The notes under the pieces were generated by a model. That model was not told the DNA's origin and made no database searches. It worked only from the letters and a program-made list of their open reading frames with translations. DNA of 64,000 bases, taken from contig CAYUFX010000006.1 of the NCBI GenBank assembly GCA_964444135.1, positions 28,843-92,842 on the forward strand, given 5' to 3'. Below, piece after piece: positions 7,539 to 15,525 of the stretch. This DNA is from NIOZ-UU13 sp964444135 (lineage in GTDB: Bacteria; Planctomycetota; Phycisphaerae; Sedimentisphaerales; Anaerobacaceae). Numbering within the stretch: position 1 is the first letter of the stretch; each line of letters starts with the position of its first letter. The translations under genes were made by a program, and so were the position numbers.

Positions 7539-9925
7539 TTCTCCACACTCTCATTCGAATTCGGCGTAAATGTCAATATCCTCACCTTTCCCTTCTCTGC
7601 ACATCTCGCCAACACACTTCGCCCAGGAATATCAATTCCCTGATACCGGTGGGATTCCTGTGAAAAATTTGCCACCATCTCCACCTTATCACCGAAAATA
7701 GTACGCTGCAACATTCTATCCGAACTCAGCCAGTTGAATTCCGCCATCTGTGCAAAACCAACCTGCCTGTGCAGTGGTGAAAAAAATGCATAATGGCTTT
7801 TCATAACCTCCCGATGCTTATCAAACTCATCCAGATTCATGTGATACAAAGGCGGAACCATGTACAACAGCTCGGTCAAGGCGACGGTGTCGAGCATATT
7901 ACTGTATTTAAGACTGCCGTTGGCCCATTGGTGAGTACTAACAACCGAATCATGAAAGACCACTTCATAAAGCGGCAACCGAAACTTAGGGTCATAATAA
8001 AAATACTTATACCGCTCCTTCATTGGCACCTGCTTGACGAATACCATCGGGCCATCTGGAGGATAATATTGCCCGAGATAGTAATCTGAGTCCTTGTTCT
8101 TCAAATCAGGGTCGCCCCACCCAAACACCGGCCCGAACATCCCTTCGGCCACGTGGATCACTCCTGCTGCGTATGAGCTGCCACCCTCCGAGCCTACCAC
8201 TACTTTAAACGTATCGCGAATCCACGCGAGCCGCTCCATACGAGCTTGCACATCGTCCGCCTGGCTCGCCCGGTGAAAAGAGGAGTAATCATCATAAACC
8301 TCTCCATAAGCATCGCAATCAACAAAATAATAATTGTAAGGAACCTTGCTCATATTGTCACGTACGCGCTTTTCCACATACGGTCTGGCGGCAATCGGAC
8401 TAAGCTTGTAACCGGCTCCCTTAAATCCCCCTCGTTTCTTCCCGTCCCTGCGAACGATCGGGCCCTTCTCAAAAAGTTCCCTATCAAACTGAGCCGTAGC
8501 CCAGGTACTATCTGTCCCTCGCGTCGAAGGGTCGTGAATACTGTGATAGGAATCATACGTACCGAACAGGTAACCCATCTGGTCGGCTTGCTTTGCCACC
8601 TCGGGGCGTTTTTCCACGCCCTCCCAGCCGTCCACACACAATCTCATCCGGTCAAAACCATTTTCCCTGAACTGCTCCAGCATCTTGATTGAAACACCAT
8701 CGCCCCACTCTGCAACTGCCAACATAAATTCCGGAAAACCTGCACGCAGAATCAGGCCGTTCATCCGGCAAATCTCCGCGGTGGTAAGCCTATTCGACCC
8801 CTTTTTAAGCAAAATGGTTGCCTCTTCAGGAAGGTCAACATTTCGCCAACAGGCTTCGTTGTAGAAGTCCGGCCTTTCCAATAAACGTGACAACTCATCG
8901 GCAACCTGGCTTTTAAGATATTTGTACGGCCATTGAGCGTTGGAAATTTCAATCACTTCTGCCCAATTTTCCGGCTCCATTAGCTGCTTAATTCGCCTGC
9001 CCGGCGAGGGCTGCCCGGCCTTGCTTTGTTTGACCAGCTTCTGACAGAATGCTCTCCACTTGTTGGGATGAATGTCATGCCGGGTCAGAAACGCTCCCCC
9101 CCAAAGATAAACGTGTGGTGCCCCCAATAAACGCGCCGCTTTGGGAACCGCCTTGATTTTTTCCTGCATACCGACAAACTTACCCTGCTCGATTAGCCAG
9201 CGGCGGAACTGCTTCGCAGGCTCTGCAGGCGAGCTGTTGTCTCCCAGCCGAATCAGGAATCCGTAATCTTTCTTCGATTCAAGAGGTGTGAATTCGTGGG
9301 AGAATCGGGCTTCAAGCTTATTCTCGGTTCTACTAAAATCCATCACATTATTATATGGATTGGTTACGATATAGGTCAGCGAGAAGCCTCCGCAATCCAG
9401 GCCCCAAAAGGGCATGCTCAAACCCTCCAATGTATCCCAACCTTCGTGCTCCACGAGATAGTTCTTCCATCGCGAATCGTCCAGCGGAATATAACAGCCC
9501 TCCCAGCGAGGCCAGATTAACGCCTTCATATTTGCGGTTTCCTGCAAAACCGGCCAAGTGAATGTACCGGCCTTTTCAGAAAAAAATCGAACCGACAGAT
9601 CCTCATTATTCAACCGAACATCTACAATAACGCCCTTCGCTTCCAGGGCCCATCGAACCTGATTACCCGTTCTTACGACATTGCTGACCTCACCCAAATC
9701 GACTTGACCTACGGACAGCTTGATTTTATCCCCTCCCCGCAGCTCGGCACTCATCTCCAACGTTCCCGGCAATACTGTAACCGACCAGTACTCATTTCTC
9801 AGGATGTTTTCATCTGACCGAACAGCCCAGACTTTGGCTTCGATAGAACAAACAGCCAAAATCAGCAAGCAACTGTACAACTGTCTCCATTTCCCCAAAG
9901 TCAAATCCCTAAACGATATTTCCAA
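7535..9925 (-). CDS. GH101/GH129-related glycoside hydrolase, secreted
   Basis: 796 residues with an N-terminal export helix (LYSCLLILAVCSIEAKVWA, residues 16-34). The central region resembles the Glyco_hydro_129 / GH101-related TIM barrel: GLILRAGFPEFMLAVAEWGD, PYNYYFVDCDAYGEVYDDYS (candidate nucleophile Asp in the FVDCDAYGE block) and VVVGSEGGSSYAAGVIH (candidate acid Glu). Characterised relatives remove alpha-linked GalNAc from mucin-type glycans, but this branch is distant, so the substrate is unknown. The start is TTG at 9925 with GAGGAG ten bases upstream. It overlaps the following sulfatase by ATGA, suggesting it acts on a sulfated glycan with that partner. The gene upstream is a GH2 enzyme. 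Confidence 0.72.
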   Translation of the reverse strand: MEISFRDLTLGKWRQLYSCLLILAVCSIEAKVWAVRSDENILRNEYWSVTVLPGTLEMSAELRGGDKIKLSVGQVDLGEVSNVVRTGNQVRWALEAKGVIVDVRLNNEDLSVRFFSEKAGTFTWPVLQETANMKALIWPRWEGCYIPLDDSRWKNYLVEHEGWDTLEGLSMPFWGLDCGGFSLTYIVTNPYNNVMDFSRTENKLEARFSHEFTPLESKKDYGFLIRLGDNSSPAEPAKQFRRWLIEQGKFVGMQEKIKAVPKAARLLGAPHVYLWGGAFLTRHDIHPNKWRAFCQKLVKQSKAGQPSPGRRIKQLMEPENWAEVIEISNAQWPYKYLKSQVADELSRLLERPDFYNEACWRNVDLPEEATILLKKGSNRLTTAEICRMNGLILRAGFPEFMLAVAEWGDGVSIKMLEQFRENGFDRMRLCVDGWEGVEKRPEVAKQADQMGYLFGTYDSYHSIHDPSTRGTDSTWATAQFDRELFEKGPIVRRDGKKRGGFKGAGYKLSPIAARPYVEKRVRDNMSKVPYNYYFVDCDAYGEVYDDYSSFHRASQADDVQARMERLAWIRDTFKVVVGSEGGSSYAAGVIHVAEGMFGPVFGWGDPDLKNKDSDYYLGQYYPPDGPMVFVKQVPMKERYKYFYYDPKFRLPLYEVVFHDSVVSTHQWANGSLKYSNMLDTVALTELLYMVPPLYHMNLDEFDKHREVMKSHYAFFSPLHRQVGFAQMAEFNWLSSDRMLQRTIFGDKVEMVANFSQESHRYQGIDIPGRSVLARCAEKGKVRILTFTPNSNESVEK

Positions 9926-9980
9926 AATGAAATACTCCTCGGCAACGAATGTCTATATTCGGTTCAACTCAAATAGTGTA

Positions 9981-12356
9981 TCAATCCGCCGATTGTTCTA
10001 TCACGTCCACGAGGCCGACGTCGATATATTGGCCGCCTTCGGTCTGAGTGCAGTGAACGGCTAAACAATTCGAGCCGACCCTCAATACCTTTTGTGCCTT
10101 TTCGTCAAGCCCGGCTCGAACATAACTGGAAGTATAGCCATCCAGCTTTGCAACGAGCAGGCCATTGATATAGACCTCAGCGTCCTCATCATGATGGATT
10201 AAAAGCTGGGGCCGGCTAAGTTTTGTACTCTCCAGCTCAAACGTTCTGCGAAGCCAGATATCCGAATTATTCCACACCGTGCCGACAACAGCACCGGGCG
10301 TGCCTTCGGTGCCGAAACCGCCTCTGCCTTCCTGCCAAGCCGAATCTAAGAAAGCTGTTCGGTACCAGCCGATGCGTGGTTCGCTCGTTGTATATCGCCA
10401 GACTTGTCCCTGTTTCTGTGAAGTTGGGACAATCGCCTCGGTAACAAGCGGCGGCAGATATAAACTCTTATTTGCTGCAGCAGCCTTTTCAACATCCATC
10501 TTTATCATCGCCCTGTCGTAAGTCATTAAGCCGTTGATCTCAATTTCCACATCTGTCGTCTGCGTATATACTCCGGCACACAGACCACCACCAATCAGCG
10601 AACGCAAATTATCGATAAGGGCTAAGTACGCTTCAGTCAGTTCCTCTCGCGTTTTATAACCGCGGTAGCTCCAGCTCTTCTCATCCCGCCAGGTATGTCC
10701 CTTGACCGGCAGACCCAGCCCGCCAAACTCACCGAGCACCGCAGCGCGGTTCTCTTCGGTCGGTGGCGCAGCCGGGCCGGGATACCTGTGAATATCGTGC
10801 ACGTCACCAACGCCGCGGTCGGCCCAGCCGCTGGTGTTATCCACCAGCCGCGTCGGGTCAAGCTCCTTAATCAAATTCACAATTCGCCCAGTATCATACT
10901 GTCCCCAGCCCTCGTTAAACGGCACCCACATCACTATGCATGGGTGATTGCGGAAAGCGTAGATGACACGCTTTAGCTCCAGCTCAAACTGGGTTGCTGA
11001 CTCTTCGCTTCGCTCAAGGTCGGGTTCATTGGCGCGGATGTGCTTATCGCCGTTTGGCATGTCCTGCCACACCAGCAGCCCTAATTTATCGCACCAGTAG
11101 TAAAGCCGGGCAGGTTCCACTTTGACGTGCTTACGCAGCATGTTACAGCCGAGTTTTTTCAATACATCGATGTCGTAGCGCAGCGCCTCATCCGTCGGCG
11201 CCGCATAAAGCCCGTCCGGCCACCAGCCCTGGTCGAGCGGGCCGAACATAAACAACGGCTTGTTGTTCAGAAATATCCGCGTAATACCTTTTTCGTCTTT
11301 GCCCAACGAGATTTTCCGCATACCGAAATAGCTGCTTACGGCATCGACTGTTTTGCCTTTATTGTTTTTAAGCGTTACTTTCAGCTCATATAAAAACGGC
11401 GAATCAGGCGACCACAATTTCGGCTTTTTGATTTGCAAAACGATATCCTCCCCGGCTTTGCCTTTGCCACTGGATTTGGTAAACCACCCGTCTTTGGCCT
11501 GAGCCTCCACAATGTAGCCGATTGTTCCCTGCGAGCATATCGCAGTTACACATGCTGTTCCAGCGTCGATATCCGTAACTATCTTCAGCGATTTAATGTG
11601 CGTCTCGGACACCGGCTCGGCCCATACCGTTTGCCAGATTCCCGTAACTGCGGTGTACCATATCCCACCGGGTTTTTTTACCTGTTTGCCTCGCGGCTGA
11701 TAGCCGGTATTCGTCGGGTCCCAAACACTCAATACAATTTCCTGGGGTCCGGCATCATTCAGCGCATCGGTTATATCGCAGGTAAACGGGTCGTATCCGC
11801 CGCGGTGGCTGCCCATTTGTTTGCCATTGACCCACACTGTTGTGTCCCAGTCCACAGCGCCAAAATGCAGCAGTATGCGACTCTGTTTCCATTTGTTGGG
11901 GATTTCAAATGCCCGGCGATACCAGAGGCGGTTTTCTTCACCAACGGGCTTCATCACTCCCGACAGAGCCGACTCAACCGGAAATGGCACAAGAATCCGC
12001 CCATCAAAATTCTCCGGTTGTGGCTGGTCTTTCGGCTGAATAGCGTATTCCCATAATCCGTTAAGGTTCAGCCAATTCTTGCGAACCATTTGCGGGCGAG
12101 GATACTCAGCGTGAACTTTTTTCGGTGAGACCTGCTTTACCCATCGGGTCATTAGCGGGCCTTGGCTCACCTGCCAGTCGGCCCATATAGATGAGCAAAT
12201 GAACAAAGAACAGAGGACAGAAAACAGAAGACAGAGGACAGGATTGACTTCTGATTTCTGACGTCTGACTTCTGAGGCCGCACCAATTGAGCATAGGCTC
12301 CCGCCTAATTGGTGCTGAGGTGTTAAAATGCTGCTTTCAATACGATTTGAATCCAT
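9981..12356 (-). CDS. Glycoside hydrolase family 2 (beta-galactosidase/glucuronidase-like), secreted
   Basis: 791 residues. After the leader come the GH2 sugar-binding fold (RKNWLNLNGLWEYAI, WYRRAFEIP, VWVNGKQMGSHRGGYDPF), an immunoglobulin-like domain, and the TIM barrel with acid/base Glu near residue 481 in NEGWGQYD and nucleophile Glu near 544 in LGEFGG. A C-terminal extra beta domain (about 650-791, HHDEDAEVYINGLLV) resembles a second jelly roll. It cleaves beta-linked galactose, glucuronate or similar. ATG 12356 lies seven bases after GGAG, the better-spaced start. A second ATG (12361) reads MKWIQIVLKAAF then stops, and the exported leader at residues 30-58 is encoded by dispersed repeats, so the leader seems to have been rebuilt by repeat insertion. 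Confidence 0.87.
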   Translation of the reverse strand: MDSNRIESSILTPQHQLGGSLCSIGAASEVRRQKSEVNPVLCLLFSVLCSLFICSSIWADWQVSQGPLMTRWVKQVSPKKVHAEYPRPQMVRKNWLNLNGLWEYAIQPKDQPQPENFDGRILVPFPVESALSGVMKPVGEENRLWYRRAFEIPNKWKQSRILLHFGAVDWDTTVWVNGKQMGSHRGGYDPFTCDITDALNDAGPQEIVLSVWDPTNTGYQPRGKQVKKPGGIWYTAVTGIWQTVWAEPVSETHIKSLKIVTDIDAGTACVTAICSQGTIGYIVEAQAKDGWFTKSSGKGKAGEDIVLQIKKPKLWSPDSPFLYELKVTLKNNKGKTVDAVSSYFGMRKISLGKDEKGITRIFLNNKPLFMFGPLDQGWWPDGLYAAPTDEALRYDIDVLKKLGCNMLRKHVKVEPARLYYWCDKLGLLVWQDMPNGDKHIRANEPDLERSEESATQFELELKRVIYAFRNHPCIVMWVPFNEGWGQYDTGRIVNLIKELDPTRLVDNTSGWADRGVGDVHDIHRYPGPAAPPTEENRAAVLGEFGGLGLPVKGHTWRDEKSWSYRGYKTREELTEAYLALIDNLRSLIGGGLCAGVYTQTTDVEIEINGLMTYDRAMIKMDVEKAAAANKSLYLPPLVTEAIVPTSQKQGQVWRYTTSEPRIGWYRTAFLDSAWQEGRGGFGTEGTPGAVVGTVWNNSDIWLRRTFELESTKLSRPQLLIHHDEDAEVYINGLLVAKLDGYTSSYVRAGLDEKAQKVLRVGSNCLAVHCTQTEGGQYIDVGLVDVIEQSAD
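12199..12277. repeat. CTTCTGATTTCTGAC-type dispersed repeat encoding the GH2 leader
   Basis: The tract consists of AGGACAGA/AGAAGACAGA words then GACTTCTGATTTCTGACGTC. The same vocabulary appears at 25252-25340 between tilS and the TPR lipoprotein gene. Read on the minus strand it encodes the hydrophobic PVLCLLFSVLCSLFICSS segment of the GH2 leader peptide. Confidence 0.6.
12280..12315. repeat. Perfect inverted repeat GCACCAATT/AATTGGTGC
   Basis: Nine-base perfect arms at 12280-12288 and 12307-12315 flank 18 bases. The same nonamer occurs three times at 37974-38045, also inverted. It lies inside the 5' end of the GH2 reading frame, directly beside the previous repeat. Confidence 0.65.
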
Positions 12357-12400
12357 TTCATGTCTCCTTTCAAATAATTAAGGTTCAATGAGTAATTGAC

Positions 12401-12601
12401 TTATGGTAGCCTGGCCACTATACCAGGCCCATTGGAATTCCGGACCTGCAAATTACTTCTAACAGGGAACAAACCTGAAAAATTTGCATTTAGGTTATTC
12501 GTAATCGGCTGATTTTGCAATGAAATTTCATACGATAAAGAAAGGCCTTTCCAAGCCAAAAGTACATTTTGCAGGATTTTTTTTACGATTGTTTGTAACA
12601 T
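12401..12601 (-). CDS. Possible small protein (66 aa), unrecognised
   Basis: A 66-codon frame starts at ATG 12601 immediately after an unusually strong ribosome-binding site (AGGAGGGGATT then ATG) with TATAAT about ten bases further upstream. The product begins MLQTIVKKILQNVLLAWKGL, an amphipathic stretch, and then has no recognisable domain. It ends 45 bases before the GH2 start on the same strand and is divergent from the ECF sigma gene. It could be a leader peptide of the glycosidase operon or a chance frame; the ribosome-binding site is the only real support. Confidence 0.3.
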   Translation of the reverse strand: MLQTIVKKILQNVLLAWKGLSLSYEISLQNQPITNNLNANFSGLFPVRSNLQVRNSNGPGIVARLP

Positions 12602-12632
12602 AATCCCCTCCTGCGCAATTATACCCGCGACA

Positions 12633-13208
12633 ATGGTTGGTGCTATGGCAAAAGTTGTTGAGCGAACAGAAGATGATTTGGTACTGAAAGCCCGTACTCA
12701 AGCCGAAGCATTGTCTCGGCTGTACGAGATGTACTATGAGCGAATCTTCCGGTTCTGTGTACATCGGCTCTTTAACAAAGAAATCGCCGAGGATGTAACT
12801 TCCACGGTGTTTCTCGAAGTGGCTTACAGTATTCGTCTTTTCAAAGGCCGGACTGTGCAGGATTTCCAAAACTGGCTGTATGCCATAGCTGCCAACCAGA
12901 CAAATGCCTATATAAGGAAGACCTCACGACGTAAAGAGCTGCTGAAAGAGGCTGCCGACTTAATACCGGCTTCTGTTGGGAACACTGATGAATCATCTGA
13001 GCCGGATTGGCCGAGGCTTTATGAGGCCATCCTGAAATTAAAGCCGCAGCACCAGACCATTGTCACATTAAGGTTCTTTGAAAATCTCAAATACGAGCAG
13101 ATTGCCCAGATTCTAAACGTCAAAGAAGCAACCTTGCGTGTTACTTTGCACAGAATACTTAACGAATTGCGAAACTATTTACAAAGTGTGTTCGAAAGGC
13201 AAACATAA
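12633..13208 (+). CDS. ECF-type RNA polymerase sigma factor (cassette 1)
   Basis: 191 residues with sigma region 2 (about 25-95: LYEMYYERIFRFCVHRLFNKEIAEDVTSTVFLEV, then DFQNWLYAIAANQTNAYIRK) and region 4 (about 130-185: LYEAILKLKPQHQTIVTLRFFENLKYEQIAQILNVKEATLRVTLHRILNEL). It directs RNA polymerase to alternative promoters. The following gene starts one base after the stop and encodes a membrane regulator, the classical sigma/anti-sigma arrangement. Ribosome-binding sites for ATG 12633 or the alternative 12645 are weak. A TTGACT-N17-TATACC pair at 12396-12424 is a possible promoter with a long leader. Confidence 0.9.
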   Translation: MVGAMAKVVERTEDDLVLKARTQAEALSRLYEMYYERIFRFCVHRLFNKEIAEDVTSTVFLEVAYSIRLFKGRTVQDFQNWLYAIAANQTNAYIRKTSRRKELLKEAADLIPASVGNTDESSEPDWPRLYEAILKLKPQHQTIVTLRFFENLKYEQIAQILNVKEATLRVTLHRILNELRNYLQSVFERQT

Positions 13209-13209
13209 A

Positions 13210-14400
13210 ATGTTTAAAGACGAATCCGAGTTCAAGAAAATCATCGATGGGTTAAATATCGATACCTCATCTAATGCCGCGCATCGTGAAGAGCTGCGCC
13301 GGGAGATGCTTACTGTCTTCAACGAGGCCGGACAGCGACCCGCGACCCGGATAATCGACTTTAAGACAATAAGGAGAAAAATTATGAAAAGTCCACTTAC
13401 AAAAATAGCCGCTGCTGCGGTAATAATTATAGCTGTGCTTATCGGCTTAAATTTCTTCGGTGATTCGATTACCGTTACAAGCACTGCCTATGCGGAAGTG
13501 GTCGGACGGTTACGCAATGTCCTCACGATGACATACACATCGAACGGAACTACAGCAATCGAAATAGCTTTCAAGAAGCCGGGGTACATGCGAACTACAA
13601 TGCCTGGTGATTACGTCACGGTAATAGATTGGACCCAGGGAAAGGGCCTCAGCACCCTTCCAACGAGAAAACAATTCATCGAAATGGAAATGTCCAATCT
13701 GCCGCACGATCCGGCTCAGCAACAGTTCAATGTTATCGAAAAATTAAGAACGCTTCCCGACCGGGCGGATGAAGAGCTCGGAACCAGAGAAAGAGACGGC
13801 CGGGTATTGCAAGGATTCCGTGTAACCGAAGAGGATGTGATTAACACTGTCTGGATCGACCCGCAAACGCATGACCTGGTTCGTGTGGAGACCGAGTTTA
13901 TAAATGCTCCAGGCATGAATATGGTTATGACCGATTTCCAGTTTGACGTTGAACTGGACGACTCGCTCTTTAGTCTTACTCCGCCGGAAGGTTACACTCG
14001 TGTGGAAGTTCAGGCGGACGCATCCGGAGTTACAGAGCACGACCTGATCGAATATCTTCGGGCGTGGTCGAGCTGGACTAAAGATGGTACGTTCCCACCG
14101 ACGTTTAATCCTATGGAGCTGCAGAAAGTCGCAATGGAGATGGAGCAGCAGGGTAAGTTTGGTAACGGCCAGACTACGGAGCAGCAGCGTGAACGGGATG
14201 CAATGACAATGTATCGCGGGATAATGTTTTTAACGCAGTTACCTGCGGAGAGCAACTGGCGCTATGCCGGCGAGAACGTAAAATTCGGGGACGCCAGCTC
14301 TGCTATTTTCTGGTACCGTCCTGAAGGCTCTGAAACTTACCGGGTTATCTACGGTGATTTAAGCGTAAAGGACGTGGAACCGGAGAATCTGCCGAAGTAA
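13210..14400 (+). CDS. Membrane anti-sigma-like regulator with LolA-like extracytoplasmic domain (cassette 1)
   Basis: 397 codons. Residues 1-58 are a cytoplasmic stretch containing AAHREELRREMLTVF and no zinc motif; residues 59-82 form one membrane helix (MKSPLTKIAAAAVIIIAVLIG); the remaining 310 residues are extracytoplasmic and resemble the lipoprotein-sorting/LolA-type sheet (VVGRLRNVLTMTYT, TVWIDPQTHDLVRVE, DDSLFSLTPPEGYT). The C-terminus (FWYRPEGSETYRVIYGDL...ENLPK) is nearly identical in the two other cassettes. By position it should hold the preceding sigma factor inactive until an envelope signal arrives (inference). Start 13210 is one base after the sigma stop. An internal GGAG-N7-ATG (13384) could produce a second product lacking the cytoplasmic part. 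Confidence 0.8.
   Translation: MFKDESEFKKIIDGLNIDTSSNAAHREELRREMLTVFNEAGQRPATRIIDFKTIRRKIMKSPLTKIAAAAVIIIAVLIGLNFFGDSITVTSTAYAEVVGRLRNVLTMTYTSNGTTAIEIAFKKPGYMRTTMPGDYVTVIDWTQGKGLSTLPTRKQFIEMEMSNLPHDPAQQQFNVIEKLRTLPDRADEELGTRERDGRVLQGFRVTEEDVINTVWIDPQTHDLVRVETEFINAPGMNMVMTDFQFDVELDDSLFSLTPPEGYTRVEVQADASGVTEHDLIEYLRAWSSWTKDGTFPPTFNPMELQKVAMEMEQQGKFGNGQTTEQQRERDAMTMYRGIMFLTQLPAESNWRYAGENVKFGDASSAIFWYRPEGSETYRVIYGDLSVKDVEPENLPK
13371..13386 (+). promoter_or_regulatory. Internal ribosome-binding site and ATG, cassette 1
   Basis: AAGGAG at 13371-13376 stands seven bases before the in-frame ATG 13384-13386, which begins the MKSP membrane helix. Spacing and the ATGAAAAGTCC context are the same in the two paralogues (16609-16624, 19582-19595). 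Confidence 0.55.
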
Positions 14401-14423
14401 ATTTGCCAGACAATATTTATTAC

Positions 14424-14456
14424 AAAGGCCGGGCTTTTTCAGGCTCGGCCTTTTCT
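14424..14456 (+). terminator. Rho-independent terminator of cassette 1
   Basis: AAAGGCCGGGC pairs with GCTCGGCCTTTT across a short T-rich loop, followed by TTCTTTTT. It lies 24 bases after the stop of the cassette 1 regulator. Confidence 0.85.
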
Positions 14457-14601
14457 TTTTGCACATTCCACAAAATCTGCCTGAAACAAAATTTTGTTCA
14501 TATCAAAATGTATCCGGCCATCGTCATAGTAGTACTTTACGACATTTTAATTTGTGGATATAGGTTGTTCCCGTTTGATGCGGAATTCAGTCAATTAACA
14601 A

Positions 14602-14631
14602 ACTGGATTACCGCTTTCGCGGGAATGACAA
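14602..14631. repeat. REP-like palindrome (CCGC..GCGGGAATGAC)
   Basis: ACCGCTTTCGCGGGAATGAC is the core of a palindromic element that recurs at 26502-26550, 28208-28234, 54596-54624 and 55773-55801, always between genes. Confidence 0.6.
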
Positions 14632-14739
14632 CTCACAAAATCAAATGTCATAGAGTAGTAGTGGCAATCTCAACACCAATAGAAAATAGTAAATAATAAA
14701 TCGGAAGGGTCATACTGAGCTTTAGGGTGGTTAATATCT

Positions 14740-14832
14740 TCCGTGTCAGCCTGTGTTAAAATAGTCCGTGTCAGTCCGTGTTAAAATAGTCCGTGTCAGT
14801 CCGTGTTAAAATAGTCCGTGTCAGTCCGTGTT
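14740..14832. repeat. 25-bp tandem repeat ending at the assembly gap
   Basis: Units starting at 14741, 14766, 14791 and 14816 read CCGTGTCAGTCCGTGTTAAA plus ATAGT; the first unit differs at two positions and the last runs into the N block. Each unit itself contains two CCGTGT words. The array probably caused the assembly break and may be longer in the genome. Confidence 0.9.
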
Positions 14833-14932
14833 NNNNNNNNNNNNNNNNNNNNNNNNNNNNNNNNNNNNNNNNNNNNNNNNNNNNNNNNNNNNNNNNNNNN
14901 NNNNNNNNNNNNNNNNNNNNNNNNNNNNNNNN
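14833..14932. other. Assembly gap of 100 N
   Basis: Exactly 100 undetermined bases, the conventional placeholder for a gap of unknown length. Frames that run through it are meaningless. Confidence 0.99.
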
Positions 14933-15257
14933 AATCATCAATATTGTGGTGCAGCGGAAATCCGGCGCCGCTTGACTGAATCATTGAAAAGGTTGGTTGG
15001 CAACCTCAAAGCCGCTCGTCTCGGCGAAGGCCAAGCCGTAGCCAGGAAAGGCTTTGGGGATGGCGAATGCAGAAAGTACAGAGCTTCGTTGCTCGTAAAG
15101 CGCGTATATGTTGCCACAACCTTCTGGGCCTCGCAACGAGGAGTATCGAGTATCAAGCATCCAGCATCGAACCCCGTGAATGTCCAATATCGAATAGCGA
15201 ACGTCCAGTTATAGAGTAAAAAGTATGAAAATTTTGGATTGAGATTGCAGATTTCAC
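14933..15257. other. Gene-free stretch with degraded repeats
   Basis: No credible gene is seen. About 14990-15065 resembles the repeat near 460-515. 15121-15205 contains CGAGTATCAAGCATCCAGCATCGA and CCAATATCGAATAGCGAACG words belonging to the same family as 2926-3000. Confidence 0.5.
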
Positions 15258-15286
15258 TTGACAGCCAGGCGATTTACTTGTATGAT
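15258..15286 (+). promoter_or_regulatory. Consensus-like housekeeping promoter
   Basis: TTGACA (15258-15263), 17-base spacer, TATGAT (15281-15286) matches the sigma-70 consensus at 11 of 12 positions. It points to the structured element at 15437-15500 and the second ECF cassette at 15795, about 500 bases downstream, leaving room for a long leader or a separate small RNA. Confidence 0.6.
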
Positions 15287-15384
15287 ATATATCTAACTAA
15301 TTTAATGGTATACTAATTTGTAATAATAGCGAAAATAGGCAATGTGGTTAAAAAGGTTCCGCCGAAGGCGGTTAATTCAATGGT

Positions 15385-15425
15385 GAATAGTGTATCGTAT
15401 GTCGTATATCGTATCGTGTATTGGG
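15385..15425. repeat. TCGTATGTCGTATATCGT-type repeat
   Basis: GTGTATCGTATGTCGTATAT and flanking bases iterate CGTAT words. It shares TCGTATGTCGT with the copy inside xylB at 4273-4334. Confidence 0.6.
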
Positions 15426-15436
15426 GATAGTGCCTT

Positions 15437-15500
15437 TTTGGCCGTAAGGGCGGAATCAGCCGTGCTCCGGCAAGGGTCTTCGCCCTGGCGAACGGCCAAA
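15437..15500. ncRNA. Nested stem element (candidate structured RNA or repeat)
   Basis: Three nested perfect stems: TTTGGCCGT (15437-15445) with ACGGCCAAA (15492-15500); AGGGCG (15447-15452) with CGCCCT (15481-15486); GCCG (15459-15462) with CGGC (15468-15471). The element lies about 150 bases downstream of the promoter at 15258 in a gene-free region. It could be a folded leader RNA, a small RNA or simply another dispersed palindrome; no known riboswitch class was recognised. Confidence 0.35.
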
Positions 15501-15525
15501 TAGAGAGTGTGTTTTACTATCAATT

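Noticed and set aside
12528..12869. Minus-strand frame of 113 codons opposite the first sigma gene
   Set aside because: It is antisense to a clear ECF sigma factor, has no recognisable product and no ribosome-binding site.
14740..14832. Possible CRISPR array
   Set aside because: The 25-bp units are directly adjacent with no spacers between them, and no cas gene is in the window; it is a simple tandem repeat.
14793..15214. Long frames through the N block
   Set aside because: They exist only because undetermined bases contain no stop codons.
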